DNA of 64,000 nucleotides from Hydrangea macrophylla. Lineage: Eukaryota > Streptophyta > Magnoliopsida > Cornales > Hydrangeaceae. The stretch is from positions 11,720,001-11,784,000 of the forward strand of contig CM066994.1 in NCBI GenBank assembly GCA_033977485.1, written 5' to 3'. Shown piece after piece: positions 36,618 to 48,275 of this stretch (its first letter is position 1; each line of letters begins with the position of its first letter). A program made the position numbers and the translations under genes. Below the pieces are notes generated by a model. It did no database searches. It was not told the DNA's origin and was given only the letters and a program-made list of their open reading frames with translations.

Positions 36618-37686
36618 GTGAGTTGTTCGATTCTCTCTCTATATTTAATTCCGTAACCTCTTAAGGGGATTCATAATTAAAAATAATAATTAAAAAAAAA
36701 ACAATTTTTAAGTGTAAGAATCCACTCGCACTTTAATGAAACAATCTATCCTTATCACAGAAATTGATAGTAATCACACATTAATTCAGTTTAAAACTAA
36801 AAATGCAGCAGTCTGATTAGGTGAAAATAAATTCTATCATATGAGAGGAAACAACATCTAACACAATTTAAAAAGTAATTTATGAAAGGACACTCCTTCT
36901 GTAAATCTCTCTCACTCTAAAACCACGCATGTTGTTAGTGTTTCTTACATGTTTGAGCAATTGTTTTCGGATGTCCATTCTTGAATCAACATGACTTATT
37001 CCCAATTTGTCCTCCTTCGGAAGATTTTCCATGTATAAGTGCTAGTTTGGGTTGGTTTCGATTTTTGCATTTCTAATGCAGAAGGATGCGTTGGGGAATA
37101 ACTTTTTCCGCAAAAGTTGATCTCCCGAACGGTGCTCATCAGCTATTCCCAAACGGACTCATTAAATAGCAAAATCAACTAGTCGGGTGCTTAAGGTTCC
37201 ATTTGATAAAACTGAAAATTGATAATTAGATTTTAAGTGTTAAAAATTTTAAGTTAAGGGTGTTAGAACTTAGAAGGGCTCACTATTTAATTGGAAGTAA
37301 AAAAAAAAAAAAAAATCTGCTAAAAGAACCACTCAATGCTTAATGTTGTCCATTTAAAATAATATACTTGTGGACTGTTACGAGTAAATATTCAAAATGG
37401 TGATATCATGTATGTCATCGGTATCACCCCACTAATACACATGATCTAGTGCTTGTATAGTAGGCACATAATTTTTTTTTTTTAAAGTTAAGACCGATAT
37501 GTGTTTTAATAGTGAACTCATTTCTACCCATATTCAAAATGGTGATACCTATTCAATAAAATTGCTGTAGCTCTTAAATTAATATTTCAAGTATGAAAAA
37601 TAATATGGTTCTCAAATTTTCCAAATTAATCTCACAATTTATGCGGTCCACTGTATGTACGTAACACACATGTTTATGTATGTAAC

Positions 37687-38342
37687 TAGGGCTGCACAAA
37701 AAACCCGCAATCCGAAGACCCGAACCGATTGGGTCGGGTCTGAAATGAAATGGGTCAGGTCTGGTTCGGGTCCAATCATAAGATAAATATTTTGGGTCGG
37801 GTCGGGTCTGGGTCTGGGTCGGTTCGGGTCTGGTCTGGGTCCAGACAATAGACAAACTGTTTTTGCTAATTAATTGTTTATTTTGGTGACAAAGCACTCA
37901 TTTTTCTTTTCATTATATCCATGAATATATAAAACATAACCACCTTATTAATTTGAACTTTTATAGGTTGCACATCATTATATCCATGAATATATAAAAT
38001 ATTATATTCACTTTCTGATGGTGAGAATTAATTTTCATGACTCTCCACCCTCATCAATCTTTTTAAGGGATATATTATTCATAGAAGAATAGGTATCTAC
38101 TAATGAATATAAATATAAATAATAATAAAATAAAATATAAGAAAAAAAATATTTTTTTAAAAATAAAAAAACTGGGTTGTGGCCCAGACCCGACCCAACC
38201 CGAACCAAAGTTACTGGGTCGGATCGGGTCCAAACCTCATCGGTTCGGGTCTGGGTCTCAAAACATGAAACCATTCATAATCGGATCAGTTCCGATTCTA
38301 TAGAGACCCGACCCGACACGACTCGACCCATGTGCAGCCCTA
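37687..38342. mobile_element. hAT MITE, 656 bp
   Basis: Perfect 11-bp ends TAGGGCTGCAC and GTGCAGCCCTA are flanked by a perfect 8-bp duplication TATGTAAC (37679-37686 and 38343-38350). Subterminal 'gggtcgggtc' and 'gacccgaccc' repeats occupy about 100-150 bp at each end. There is no transposase. The perfect duplication suggests a fairly recent insertion. Confidence 0.95.
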
Positions 38343-39438
38343 TATGTAACTATGAAACTATGGAATTTAGTATTTCTGTGTAGAGTTGAACTGGCATCAT
38401 CCTACTGTATACCTATATTAAAAAACAAGTTGAAGATAGCATTAACGTGGTTTAAGACTTGAGTATCATGTCCTATAGTTTCCATATATGTATTTTTTAT
38501 TCTCAATATGTGTGGATCTCGTTTTCTTTTTCTTTTTCTTTTTTTTTAATAATACTCATTGTTATTATTATTGTGATGTTGTCCCTTAGTTGTATTTCCA
38601 TACATCCTTTTTATTGTCTTTGTTGTATTTCTCAATTAGGCCATAAAATCACATGCGCAGAATGGTAATTAGTGAGAGGGTTGGAGTCAAATTAATTCAG
38701 TTTTTAGGTACAAAACAAAAAGTTTTTGGCCAAATTAATGCACTCTGGCCTCGTTGTTTGCCGGATAGGATAAAGGGGTATTGTATAAAATTGTAATTAG
38801 TTATCCTGAAATAACTAACCACAGGATAAAACAGTACAATATTATTTTTATGCTGTGTTTGGTTCGTGTCGTATTATACTGGGTATAAAATTAAAATAGT
38901 CCAATGGTTGGATTAATTTACAACTTTACCAAAATACCATAACATGTTCGACTATATATCTCAAGAAGATCTACAACATTGACTCCAAAAAAAAAAAAAA
39001 GAAAAAAAAAAAAGAAAGAAAGAAGAAGATCTGGAAGAACATGTTACGGAGTACATGTTTGACTATGTATAGATATGTGGAAGAACATGTTTTGCAGAAA
39101 CCGAATAGATGATAAGTTGCAAAAGTATTAACATGCTGTTTGAAGAAGATTGTCCAATCTGACAAAAATCTTCACAAGGGTTTTCTATGAACCTATGAAA
39201 TTTCATTGAGGTTTCTAAAAAGCAATCAAACTAAAACTCATCAATTATCTTTCATCACTAAGAGGTCCTAAATCACTTTTGATTTCTGTACTCTATTTTT
39301 ATTAATTTTTTTTTATTTAGACCCTATATTATAAGTAGTGTCGCTTAGGACCCATGATTTTTATATCGATTCAATTGAGAACAATTATTTTTATAAGTAG
39401 TGTCAATCTGTTTAAATTGAGAACAATTATTTAAAAGG

Positions 39439-39682
39439 ATAAATTACAGTAATACCCTCTGAATTTTGACCGTTTTTTCTCTAACACACCCTAAACTTTA
39501 AAATTGAATAACCTCACCCCCTAAACTATATTTTGTTGACACTAAATCCCATTCTTCAGAGGATGTGTTTTTTCATTTTGAATAATTCAGAGGTGAGTGA
39601 CGTGAGTCTGTTCAATTTTAAAGTTCAGGGGTTATTAGTGAAAAACAGTCATAATTCAAGGGGTAGTGCTGTAATTTACCCT
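39439..39682. mobile_element. Foldback MITE, 244 bp
   Basis: Ends GGATAAATTACAG and CTGTAATTTACCC are inverted. Interior halves also pair in part ('ctaaactttaaaattgaat' near 39490 with 'attttaaagttcagg' near 39620). Confidence 0.7.
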
Positions 39683-40200
39683 AAAAGCCTTCGAGTCCTC
39701 ATATCTATACTATTTTATAAAGAGAAAGGGAGGGGTACCCATTCACTTTTGACTATCTCTCATAATTACATTATAACCATTAAACTTACCATTTCAAAAA
39801 AATATATAAATCAAAGCCCTCAATGGTCATTACAACTCAAAACAAAACCCATCCAACTCAAACATGGAAAACCGTTCCCACAAAGTACAAAGAAAGCCTC
39901 CTAGAAACTGTCCTCTGTTAATTTCCAAAAATCGTCTCCATGTTCCCCTTAAATTTGGAAATAGAGTGAAGAGTGAAAAACAGAGATGCCTTTTAGAGAG
40001 GGTGAAATTTTGTGTGTTAATACGTACAAGAAAGCTTCTTTATGTTTTGGAGTAGGATCATGTTCCAATTGTGACATGTATGCACTTCACTTGATGTGAT
40101 CGAGAAGATTGTGCAAGTACCAATCCCATTAACCATGCATGTGTCACACATACAAGTAAGATAGTAATGTTTATCTTTTCATTCATTGTAATAGTTATTG

Positions 40201-40271
<71 letters not shown>

Positions 40272-42049
40272 ACGGGGATAGTTATTGCTTTCTGATATTT
40301 GCATTGTGTTCATTCTTAAAATTTTTTTTTTTTTAAAAAAAAGATTTCATGATCTTCTCTATTTCTACTACTTGCTTCATATAATTAGCACTGTTTATTG
40401 GTTCAATTTAGGAATACCAGAATAGGGCCACACACTCCGTGTGTGTGCCTGCTTGTTTGTTTGTTAGATAGTTTTTTTTTTTTTTTTTGGCCAACTATTT
40501 TAGGTAGTTTTTTCTTATTTGTTAAAGCAGTTTTTTTTTTTTTTTGTAAATTGATTGGACATTTTAATACTCTTCTAAATTTTTTTAAGAAGATAAAATA
40601 TAATGGTTTAACTGTAATTATAGAGAACTTAAAAAATAATGTTGATACCCCTCCTTTTCTCTTTATAATAGTATAAATGTATCAAACAGAGAACACATTG
40701 CACAGACAACGCGTGTGCCCTCCTCTATTATCATTGATAGAAAATTATAAGTATTCATTAGATTAGAGAAGAGGACAAGATTGGCTTAATATGTCATTAT
40801 AAATTAGTTAAATTGAAAGTTGTTTGATATACCTATAAGGCTATGTCTAGTTTCTCTCTTTACGTGTATTATCTTTGAGTCAAAAAAAATTTGTTGTATG
40901 CGTGCGCGTAGAGAAATTTAGTGCGTGTATTTAGTAACTTCGATTAAAATTGCAAGTTGGTTATATGTATGTTGTTATTGAGATACGAATAGTCTTGGTA
41001 AGTCTTTCTGTTAGAGTTAGCGATCCAGTCCACCTGTGTGAAGATATTGTTTGCTTTCAGTCTTATCAGTTCACTGACTAGTCTAAGCTTCCGGTCCACC
41101 AGCAAGTCCACATGTTTTGTCCTCTTGGGCTTTTTTATAACCCAAAAGGGCCCTCACAAGGGAGAGGCATCACTCATAGCTAGCTATAGATGCAATACTT
41201 GATTTATACTTGTCATCGAGATGTGGGTCAAGATTGGACTTATGAACACCTACACTTACTTATGTTATGTACGAGTGTGATGTGAACAGAATGAGACCCT
41301 TTTATTTTATTTTATTTTTTTTAGAATGATGACTATTTTTGTTACATTACAAATCACTGTAGATGCTTAAAGAATTATATGCATGTGCTGTCCTTAAAAG
41401 ATATAGGTTATGATGAGCAGCATGAGCTTAATAAGCAGGGTCGATCCTGAGATATTAGGGACTACATACGAAATTAGTAGACCGAGGTCTTGATCAAATT
41501 CTTTGTATTTATTCATGTAAAATCTCGAATTCAAGACTAAAGAAGTAGAGCATCCTCTGTTTTGGTCCGCCAACCATTTCAAGAGGGTCAATCCTGAGCA
41601 TAAGCTATCTAAGCAATCGCTTTAAACCCCACTCAAAATAAATAACGTACTATATATAATCTTCGTCCATAGTCTGTGACCTTTTTTGTGCCATGACTAA
41701 AGAACTTATTTCTTCTTATGGACAATGGGATACAAACAAATCTCACTAACACTTACTAACACACTCTATCTCTCTCCTAGTGGTACTAACACACTCTATC
41801 TCTCTTCTAATGCCTAATGGTACTGCACGATTATACAATACCACTAAAAGAGAGATAAAATGTGTTAGTAAATGAAATGAAGCTAGGCATGATGGACAAG
41901 TATGACTATATAACTTGTTTTTTGGGTCTGTTTGGCCGCTTTTACACTGTCCTAACAAAAGGCTGTGGCATCTATTTTTGGTGAAGTCTTAAAAGGCTAA
42001 GCATAGGTTCTGGAATTTAGCCTTCCTTTTACCTCTATTTTTTTGTATA

Positions 42050-42464
42050 TGTTATAAAACTAGTAATAAAACTAATAATAAAGGAAGCAAACAAATATAC
42101 AATCACATAAAGAGACACATATATTTCAGGTGGTTCGGCAATTTGCCTACGTCCACTGCGGAGGGAGTTGTATTATTACCTGAAGAAATGGTATATCTCA
42201 GGCACTTGAACTATCAACGTATTACAACACTAATATTTTCTTCACTTTCTCTCCTTCTCTTCTATAGATCTATCTCTCTTCTACGTACTCATTCTTCATT
42301 GAGCTTGAAGCTCAATTTATAGACCTTCAATGATATAGAGCATTTAAGGCTCTAGACAAGCATAGTAAGCCTTGGAGGTAGGCCTTTGACAAATGTAATG
42401 ATAGGCTTTGAGAGTTGTAGACATTCATTAATGTGGATACATAATGTGGACATATTTTATAACA
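42050..42464 (-). repeat. 3' LTR of the copia element
   Basis: 415 bp. Includes the shared motif GTGGTTCGGC...CCTACGTCCAC at 42130-42156. Confidence 0.95.
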
Positions 42465-42475
42465 CTCCCCCTTGA
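42465..42475 (-). promoter_or_regulatory. Polypurine tract of the copia element
   Basis: On the minus strand, TCAAGGGGGAG abuts the 3' LTR start. It is the primer for plus-strand DNA synthesis. Confidence 0.9.
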
Positions 42476-42535
42476 ATGTCTATAACTTATATTATTGAAT
42501 AAATGGCTCCCCCTCATGTTGGCACCAGTATGATT

Positions 42536-45500
42536 TTATGAAAGCTCTTGGAATCGGCACATCCCAATGTTATACACTAGCTTCTTGAATGTTGAAGTTG
42601 GTAATGCCTTGGTGAATAAATCCGCAAGATTATCAATGGAGTGTATCTGTTGAACATTGATTTCACCTTCCTCTTGGAGCTCATGTGTATGGAAGAATTT
42701 TGGTGAGATGTGCTTGGTTCTATCACTTTTAATGAATCCCCCTCTGATTTGTGCAACACATGCAGCATTATCTTCATAGAGTGTTGTCGGGATATCCTTG
42801 ATAGACGATAAGTCACATGATTTTCGAATATGCTGGATCATGGATCTCAACCAAACACATTCACGACTGGCCTCATGTAGTGCAATGATTTCAGAATGAT
42901 TTGAAGACGTGGCTGTCAATGTTTGCTTCACAGATCGCCATGAGATGGCAGTATTGCCACAAGTAAATACATAGCCTGTTTGAGATCGAGCCTTGTGTGG
43001 ATCAGAGAGATAACCAGCGTCGGCATATCTAACTAATGGTGATTTGGATCCTTTTGAATAAAATAATCCCAAATCAATTGTACCACGAAGATAGCGAAAA
43101 ATGTGCTTGATACCATTCCAATGTCTTCGAGTTAGAGTTGAGCTAAATCTTGCAAGCAGGTTTACAGAAAAAGCGATATTTGGCCGTGTACAATTTGCCA
43201 AATACACGAGAGCACCAATAGCGCTTAGATATGGTACTTCAGGACCAAATAGCTCTTCATTATCATCATGAGGATGATAGGGATCCTTCTTTACATCAAG
43301 TGATCGGACTACCATAGGAGTACTCAATGGATGAGCATTATCCATGTAGAAACGTTTCAAAACTTTCTCTGTATATGAGGATTGATGTAAGAGAATTCCT
43401 TCGGGGAAATGCTCGAGTTGTAATCCGAGACAAAATTTTGTCTTTCCGAGATCTTTCATCTCAAATTCCCTTTTCAGATAATCAGCTGTTCTTGTGAGCT
43501 CTTCGGGAGTTCCAACAAGATTAAGATCATCAACATATACTACAATGATTGCAAAACCGGATTTTGATCTCTTGATGAAGACGCATGGACATATAGCATT
43601 ATTTATATATCCTTCTTTCAATAAATATTCGCTCAAGCGATTATACCACATGCGTCCAGATTGCTTTAATCCGTATAGAGATCTTTGGAATTTAATGGAG
43701 TACATATCTCGCGGTTTTGACTTACATACTTCAGGCATGTTGAATCCTTCGGGGATCCTCATATGTATATCACTATCTAGTGATCCATACAAATATGCTG
43801 TAACCACGTCCAGTAAGCGCATATCAAGTCCTTCAGACATTGATAGGCTTATCAAAAATCAAAATGTAATTGCATCCATTACCGGGGAATATGTTTCATC
43901 GTAATCGATGCCAGGTCTCTGTGAGAAACCTTGTGCTACAAGTCTGGCCTTGTATCGCACAATCTCATTTTGTTCATTACGTTTCTGTACAAATACCCAT
44001 TTGTACCCAACGGGATTTACATCTTCAGGTATAGGGACTATAGGCCCAAACACTTCCCGTTTTTCTAATGAGTTTAACTCAGTTTGTATGGCCTCTTCCC
44101 ACTTTGGCCAATCAATTCTATGTCGACATTCTTCTACATTTTGTGGTTGAGGATCCTCATCACTTTGGGTGATGTCTAGTGCCACTGTAAAGGCAAATAT
44201 GTGATCAATGACCGTGTCATTACGATCCCACATATTTCCAGTGGACATATAGTTTATCGAGATCTCTTTATTGTCAAATACTTGTGCCTCTTTATGGGCT
44301 ACTTGTTCCTCTCCAGAGGAACTCTGTTGACCAACGTTGGATTTATCAAGAAATTCTATAGCGCTCTTTGAGATCTCTGTATGAGTTTCCACTTTGTTAA
44401 AATGTCCTTTTATTTTCCTCTTCCGAGGAACCTTATCCTTTGCACCACTAGGTCTACCACGTTTCAGTCGTGCCGTAGACTCATCTACCGCTGCACTACC
44501 AAATTGTCCTCTTGGGACTTCAATTCTTGCTGGAGTGTTTACAGCCGATATATGTGATTTTATCACTTTCTTTGCATCAGTGAATGCATCAGGCAATTGA
44601 TTTGCAACCTTTTACAAATGAATGATCCTTTGAACTTCAAGTTCATATTGATTGGTACGAGGATCAAGATGAGACATTACCAATGTATTCCAAGAAATTT
44701 CATGCTGAGCTTCAGGCTTCAGCTTTTCTCCCCCTAATGGTGGGAATACGGTCTCATCAAAATGACAGTCTGCAAACCGTGCAGTAAAAAGATCACAAGT
44801 TAGGGGTTCAAGATATTTTATTATAGATGGTGAATCAAAACCAACGTAAACTCCAAGGCGTCTCTGAGGACCCATTTTTGTGCGTTGTGGGGGTGCAATA
44901 GGAACTTGCACAACACAACCAAAAACTCGTAGATGGGAAACATTAGGTGGTTGTCCAAATACAAGTTGTAAAGGGGAGTATTCATGATAAGAAGTTGGTT
45001 TAATCCGAATTAATGATGCAGCATGTAATATGGCATGACCCCAAGCAGATGCAGGTAGTTTTGTTCTCAAAAGGAAGGGTCTAGCAATCAACTTGGGACG
45101 TTTGATAAACGACTCAGCTAAACCATTCTGTGTATGCACGTGAGCAACGGGATGTTCAACATGAATTCCTATTGACATGCAATAGTCATCAAATGCCTTG
45201 GATGTGAATTCCCCAGCATTATCAAGACGTATAGTTTTGATAGGAAAATCAGGAAATTGTGCTCGTAATCGAATTATCTAAGCCAGAAGTCTTGCACATG
45301 CAGTGTTGCAAGATGAGAGTAGACACACGTGTGACCATCTAGTAGATGCATCAATAAGAACCATGAAGTAATAAAATGGCCCAGATGGTGGATGAATTGG
45401 TCCACATATATCCCCTTGAACACATTCTAGAAATGTAGGAGATTCCACAGTGATCTTTGAAGGAGATGGTCTAATAATTAATTTACCTTGTGAGCAAGCA

Positions 45501-46060
45501 GTACATGGATTGTCACTTGGTAGAAGAATCTTCTGATTCTTTAAAGGATGTCCATATGAGCCCTCAATGATTCTTCGCATCATTATTGCTCCAGGGTGAC
45601 CAAGTCGGTCATGCCAAAGTCCAAAAATTTTTGGATCTGATATTTTCTGGTTTATCACAGCATTTGATTTAATTTCTTTAATCGTCGTTTGATATAACCC
45701 AGAACCTTGAGCAGGAAGTTTCTCCAAGACCTGTTTCTTATTTGAAACAAGAGAGGTAATACAAAGATATTCTACATTATTCTCAGTAATGGTCTCAATG
45801 TGATATCCATTTAAGCGGATATCTCTGACACTAAGCAAATTTCTTTTGGATTTGCTAGAGTATAAAGCATTATTGGAATGAATTATTGATCCCTTTGACA
45901 AACTAATACTAGCCCTTCCAGATCCTTCAATAAGATTTGTTGTGCCTGATATTGTGTTCACATTTGCTGCAGTTTGTTTAAAGTTCAAGAAATATTTCTT
46001 GTCACGAAGAATTGTGTGTGTAGTTGCACTATCCACTAGGCATATATCTTCATTGTTCAT
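42536..46060 (-). pseudogene. Copia pol: protease, integrase, RT and RNase H, three stops
   Basis: Domains run in copia order. Protease with 'VDSATTHTI' lies near residue 9 of the first segment. Next come the pre-integrase 'LGHPGA' and 'CTACSQGK', then the integrase core from 'VLIDASTRWSH' and 'HTQNGLAESF'. Reverse transcriptase follows, with 'GYKWVF.QKR' and the catalytic 'YVDD', and then RNase H with 'RYADAGYLSD', 'SNHSEIIAL' and the tail 'LADLFTKALP'. In-frame stops fall at about 45278 (in integrase), 44612 (between integrase and RT) and 43859 (in RT). All segments stay in one frame, so the breaks are point changes rather than indels. Pol would copy the RNA and insert the cDNA; this copy cannot supply it. 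Confidence 0.95.
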
Positions 46061-46201
46061 CTTTCAAATCTATCAAATAATAAGATTCATAAGTACTAAG
46101 AAATTATTTTATTCATCACAAGAAGATCATACTCCACAATACAACATAATACCAGCATACAAAATACAACATAGAATTATAGTAGAAACACATAACATTA
46201 T

Positions 46202-47248
46202 TCATTTTTGGACACTTCCATCACCAATCAAGTGATCAATTTTTCCATCAGAATCTGCGAAAAAATCTGCCATATCCAAATGGGTTATATCCACTGGACC
46301 ATCATAGTCAGCAAAATGGGTCTCTATCTCTTTACCCTTTCCCTTTATAGAGGCTTGGTAGCGATCAACCAAATGTTTTGGCGTATCACAGCGACGTGCC
46401 CAGTGCCCTGTCTTGCCACACCGATAACAGAGTTCATCATCTCTCTTGGGAGGTCTTAGAATACCTTTCCCCCTTTTATTCCTGTTCCACTTTTGGTGGT
46501 ACGGTGTTGCATTTTTATGGTTATGACCACCACGGTTCCATTTATAATTTCTTCCATGACCTCGTCCTTGGTTGTTTCTATATCTACCTCCACGTCCACC
46601 TCTCTGCCTATGAGGTACATTTACATTCACTTCAGGGAATGTAGTTCCATTGGCTTCAGGCAATGGATTGGAACCAGTTGGACGTAACTGATGATTTTTC
46701 ATCAGCAAATCATTGTTTTGTTCAGCCACAAGGAGACAAGATATCAGTTTTGAATACTTTTTAAATCTGCGCTCTCGATATTGCTGCTGCAGAAGCATAT
46801 TCGAGGCGTGGAATGTAGAATAAGTTTTTTCTAATTTTTCTTCATCAGTAATCCTTTCTCCACACAATTTGAGAACATAAGTAATTTTAAATAGTGCAGA
46901 GTTATATTCAGAAACTGTTTTAAAATCCTGAATCCGCAGGTTTATCCAGTCATATCTTGCTTTTGGAAGAATTACATCTTTTTGGTGGTCATGCCTTTCT
47001 TTCAAATATTTCCAGAGTACTGAAGGATCATCTACTATGAGATACTCATATTTTAGCTCTTCATGTAAATGGTGTCGAATTATAACCATGGCTTGAGCCT
47101 GTTCCCGTGGGGATGCATCATTTTCCTCATCAATTGTTTTTCCAAGATTTTCAGAAATTAGATAAGTCTTCATGTCTTTGGCCCAAAATAAATAATTATT
47201 GCCAGAAATATCACAGGCAACAAATTTAAGAGCTTGGAGGTTTGCCAT
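46202..47248 (-). CDS. Copia gag, intact
   Basis: This 348-residue frame is uninterrupted. The UBN2-type gag core spans about residues 15-190 ('GNNYLFWAKDMKTYL', 'LWKYLKERHDHQK', 'FHASNMLLQQQYRE'). An Arg/Gly/Asn-rich basic stretch follows (215-262), then a CX2CX4HX4C zinc knuckle (C274, C277, H282, C287) that binds RNA, then an acidic tail. Gag forms the virus-like particle in the cytoplasm. The ATG at 47248 follows a 1-kb leader. Pol begins 140 bases further on, separated by a stop, so a fused gag-pol would need a bypass or separate expression. Confidence 0.9.
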   Translation of the reverse strand: MANLQALKFVACDISGNNYLFWAKDMKTYLISENLGKTIDEENDASPREQAQAMVIIRHHLHEELKYEYLIVDDPSVLWKYLKERHDHQKDVILPKARYDWINLRIQDFKTVSEYNSALFKITYVLKLCGERITDEEKLEKTYSTFHASNMLLQQQYRERRFKKYSKLISCLLVAEQNNDLLMKNHQLRPTGSNPLPEANGTTFPEVNVNVPHRQRGGRGGRYRNNQGRGHGRNYKWNRGGHNHKNATPYHQKWNRNKRGKGILRPPKRDDELCYRCGKTGHWARRCDTPKHLVDRYQASIKGKGKEIETHFADYDGPVDITHLDMADFFADSDGKIDHLIGDGSVQK

Positions 47249-47511
47249 ATTTCAGAATTCTGAGGATATAAGAAAGATAAATTATTATTTAGGATTAGAT
47301 AAATAAAATAAACGAATATTTAAGCATTACTATAAGAGATAAGGAGAGTGAAATTTATTATATATATATATGGATATCCAATTTGTTATATATTTTACCT
47401 TTGAGAAGCTTGTACCTGTCTATAGCTATAAGTATATAACTTAGATTGTATAGAAATTGGGTATAATATGCGTGCGCATATATGTATATATAAACTTTAA
47501 TAAAAGTTACT

Positions 47512-47592
47512 CAATCGTGTGGTAGCAGAGTGGTGGGGACTGAGGACTTTAGACCTTGAGGTCCCGGGTCCGAACCTGGCTATCCACGATTG
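47512..47592 (+). ncRNA. tRNA-like unit 1, antisense in copia leader
   Basis: Ends CAATCGTG and CACGATTG form a perfect 8-bp stem. A single bulge (47520) and a second 5-bp helix GGTAG/CTATC (one G-U) follow. TAGCAGAGTGG (47523) fits the A box of tRNA promoters and GGTCCGAACC (47567) fits the B box. TTTT follows the stem directly (47593-47596), as at Pol III terminators. TATATATAAA lies about 20-28 bp upstream. The anticodon arm is not canonical, so I call it tRNA-like, not a tRNA. Transcription is not shown. Confidence 0.6.
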
Positions 47593-47713
47593 TTTTGTAA
47601 ATTTGTTATTATTATTTTTTTTTCATTACCTTTTTCACAGATTTATTCACCATCTCTTTAAGAGATATGTATATATATATATATATATATATTTCCATTC
47701 AATAATGGTCAGA

Positions 47714-47803
47714 CAATCACGCGGTAGCCGAGAGGTGGGAACTAAGGACCTTAAAATCTTTAATTCCTACGGTCTCCGGTTCGAATCTGGCTGCCCGTGA
47801 TTG
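47714..47803 (+). ncRNA. tRNA-like unit 2, antisense in copia leader
   Basis: It is a diverged paralogue of unit 1. Ends CAATCACG and CGTGATTG form 8 bp; a bulge (47722) and GGTAG/CTGCC follow. A-box TAGCCGAGAGG starts at 47725, B-box GGTTCGAATC at 47778, and T6 terminates at 47804-47809. A (TA)n tract at 47670-47692 lies about 25 bp upstream. Relative to unit 1, two terminal pairs have switched on both sides (G-C to A-T, T-A to C-G), which keeps the stem. Confidence 0.6.
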
Positions 47804-47880
47804 TTTTTTATTTTTATTTTCATTAACTCCTTTAGGAGTTGTCTCTAATTTATCTGTGATAAATTTTCTCACTTCTTCTT

Positions 47881-48000
47881 TAAGAAGTCAATTTATTATC
47901 TCCCCAGGAGACTAACTTTTCAAGAAGTCCATTTATTATCTCCCCAGGAGACTAACTCTTTAAGAAGTCCATTTATTATCTCCCCAGGAGACTAACTCTT
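47881..48000. repeat. Three 40-bp tandem repeats in copia leader
   Basis: Units start at 47881, 47921 and 47961 and contain 'aagaagtc.atttattatc' and 'tccccaggagactaact'. They differ at only a few positions. Confidence 0.95.
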
Positions 48001-48242
48001 TAAGAGTATAAAACCAACTTTTGCAAGCAGTTCATTTTTTTTTTATTTTTTTTATTTTTTATCTTATGGCTTCTTTTAGAGGACTATCCATAATAACTTC
48101 TTCAGAAGTTTGCAATAAAATCTTCTTGGAAGGATTATAACCTCTTCAAGTGTTCATACATATGTACGTAGAAATATAAAATAAACATAGTGTACATATA
48201 TTGTCAATATCAAAATTAATATCCTTACCCTTTGATATGAAT

Positions 48243-48275
48243 CAACTCAGTTGGTATAGGCTCGTGCTGATAACG
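48243..48275 (-). promoter_or_regulatory. Copia primer site resembling a tRNA-Ile 5' half
   Basis: Directly inside the 5' LTR the minus strand reads CGTTATCAGCACGAGCC. The plus strand, 'ctcagttggtataggctcg' plus 'tgctgataacg', resembles the D arm and anticodon arm of plant tRNA-Ile(AAU) as I recall it. The standard TGGTATCAGAGCC site is absent. This suggests priming by a tRNA fragment cut in the anticodon region, as known for Drosophila copia with initiator tRNA. Confidence 0.6.

Larger units (their letters stand above)
47652..48110. other. Cluster of small perfect hairpins in copia leader
   Basis: Stem-loops include ATCTCTT/AAGAGAT (47652-47666), AACTCCT/AGGAGTT (47825-47840), ACTTCTT/AAGAAGT (47871-47888), three TCTCC/GGAGA inside the 40-bp repeats, ACTCTT/AAGAGT (47995-48007) and AACTTCT/AGAAGTT (48095-48110). 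All share a pyrimidine-rich left arm and a 1-4 base loop. Confidence 0.75.

Noticed and set aside
36385..36621. Overlapping frames in OCT exon 1
   Set aside because: Shadows of a GC-rich coding exon; only the frame from 36164 has family similarity and the correct splice phase.
47512..47803. Calling the two units functional tRNA genes
   Set aside because: The terminal stem continues past 8 bp into the D-arm position and no canonical anticodon arm forms; tRNA-like is the most that is supported.
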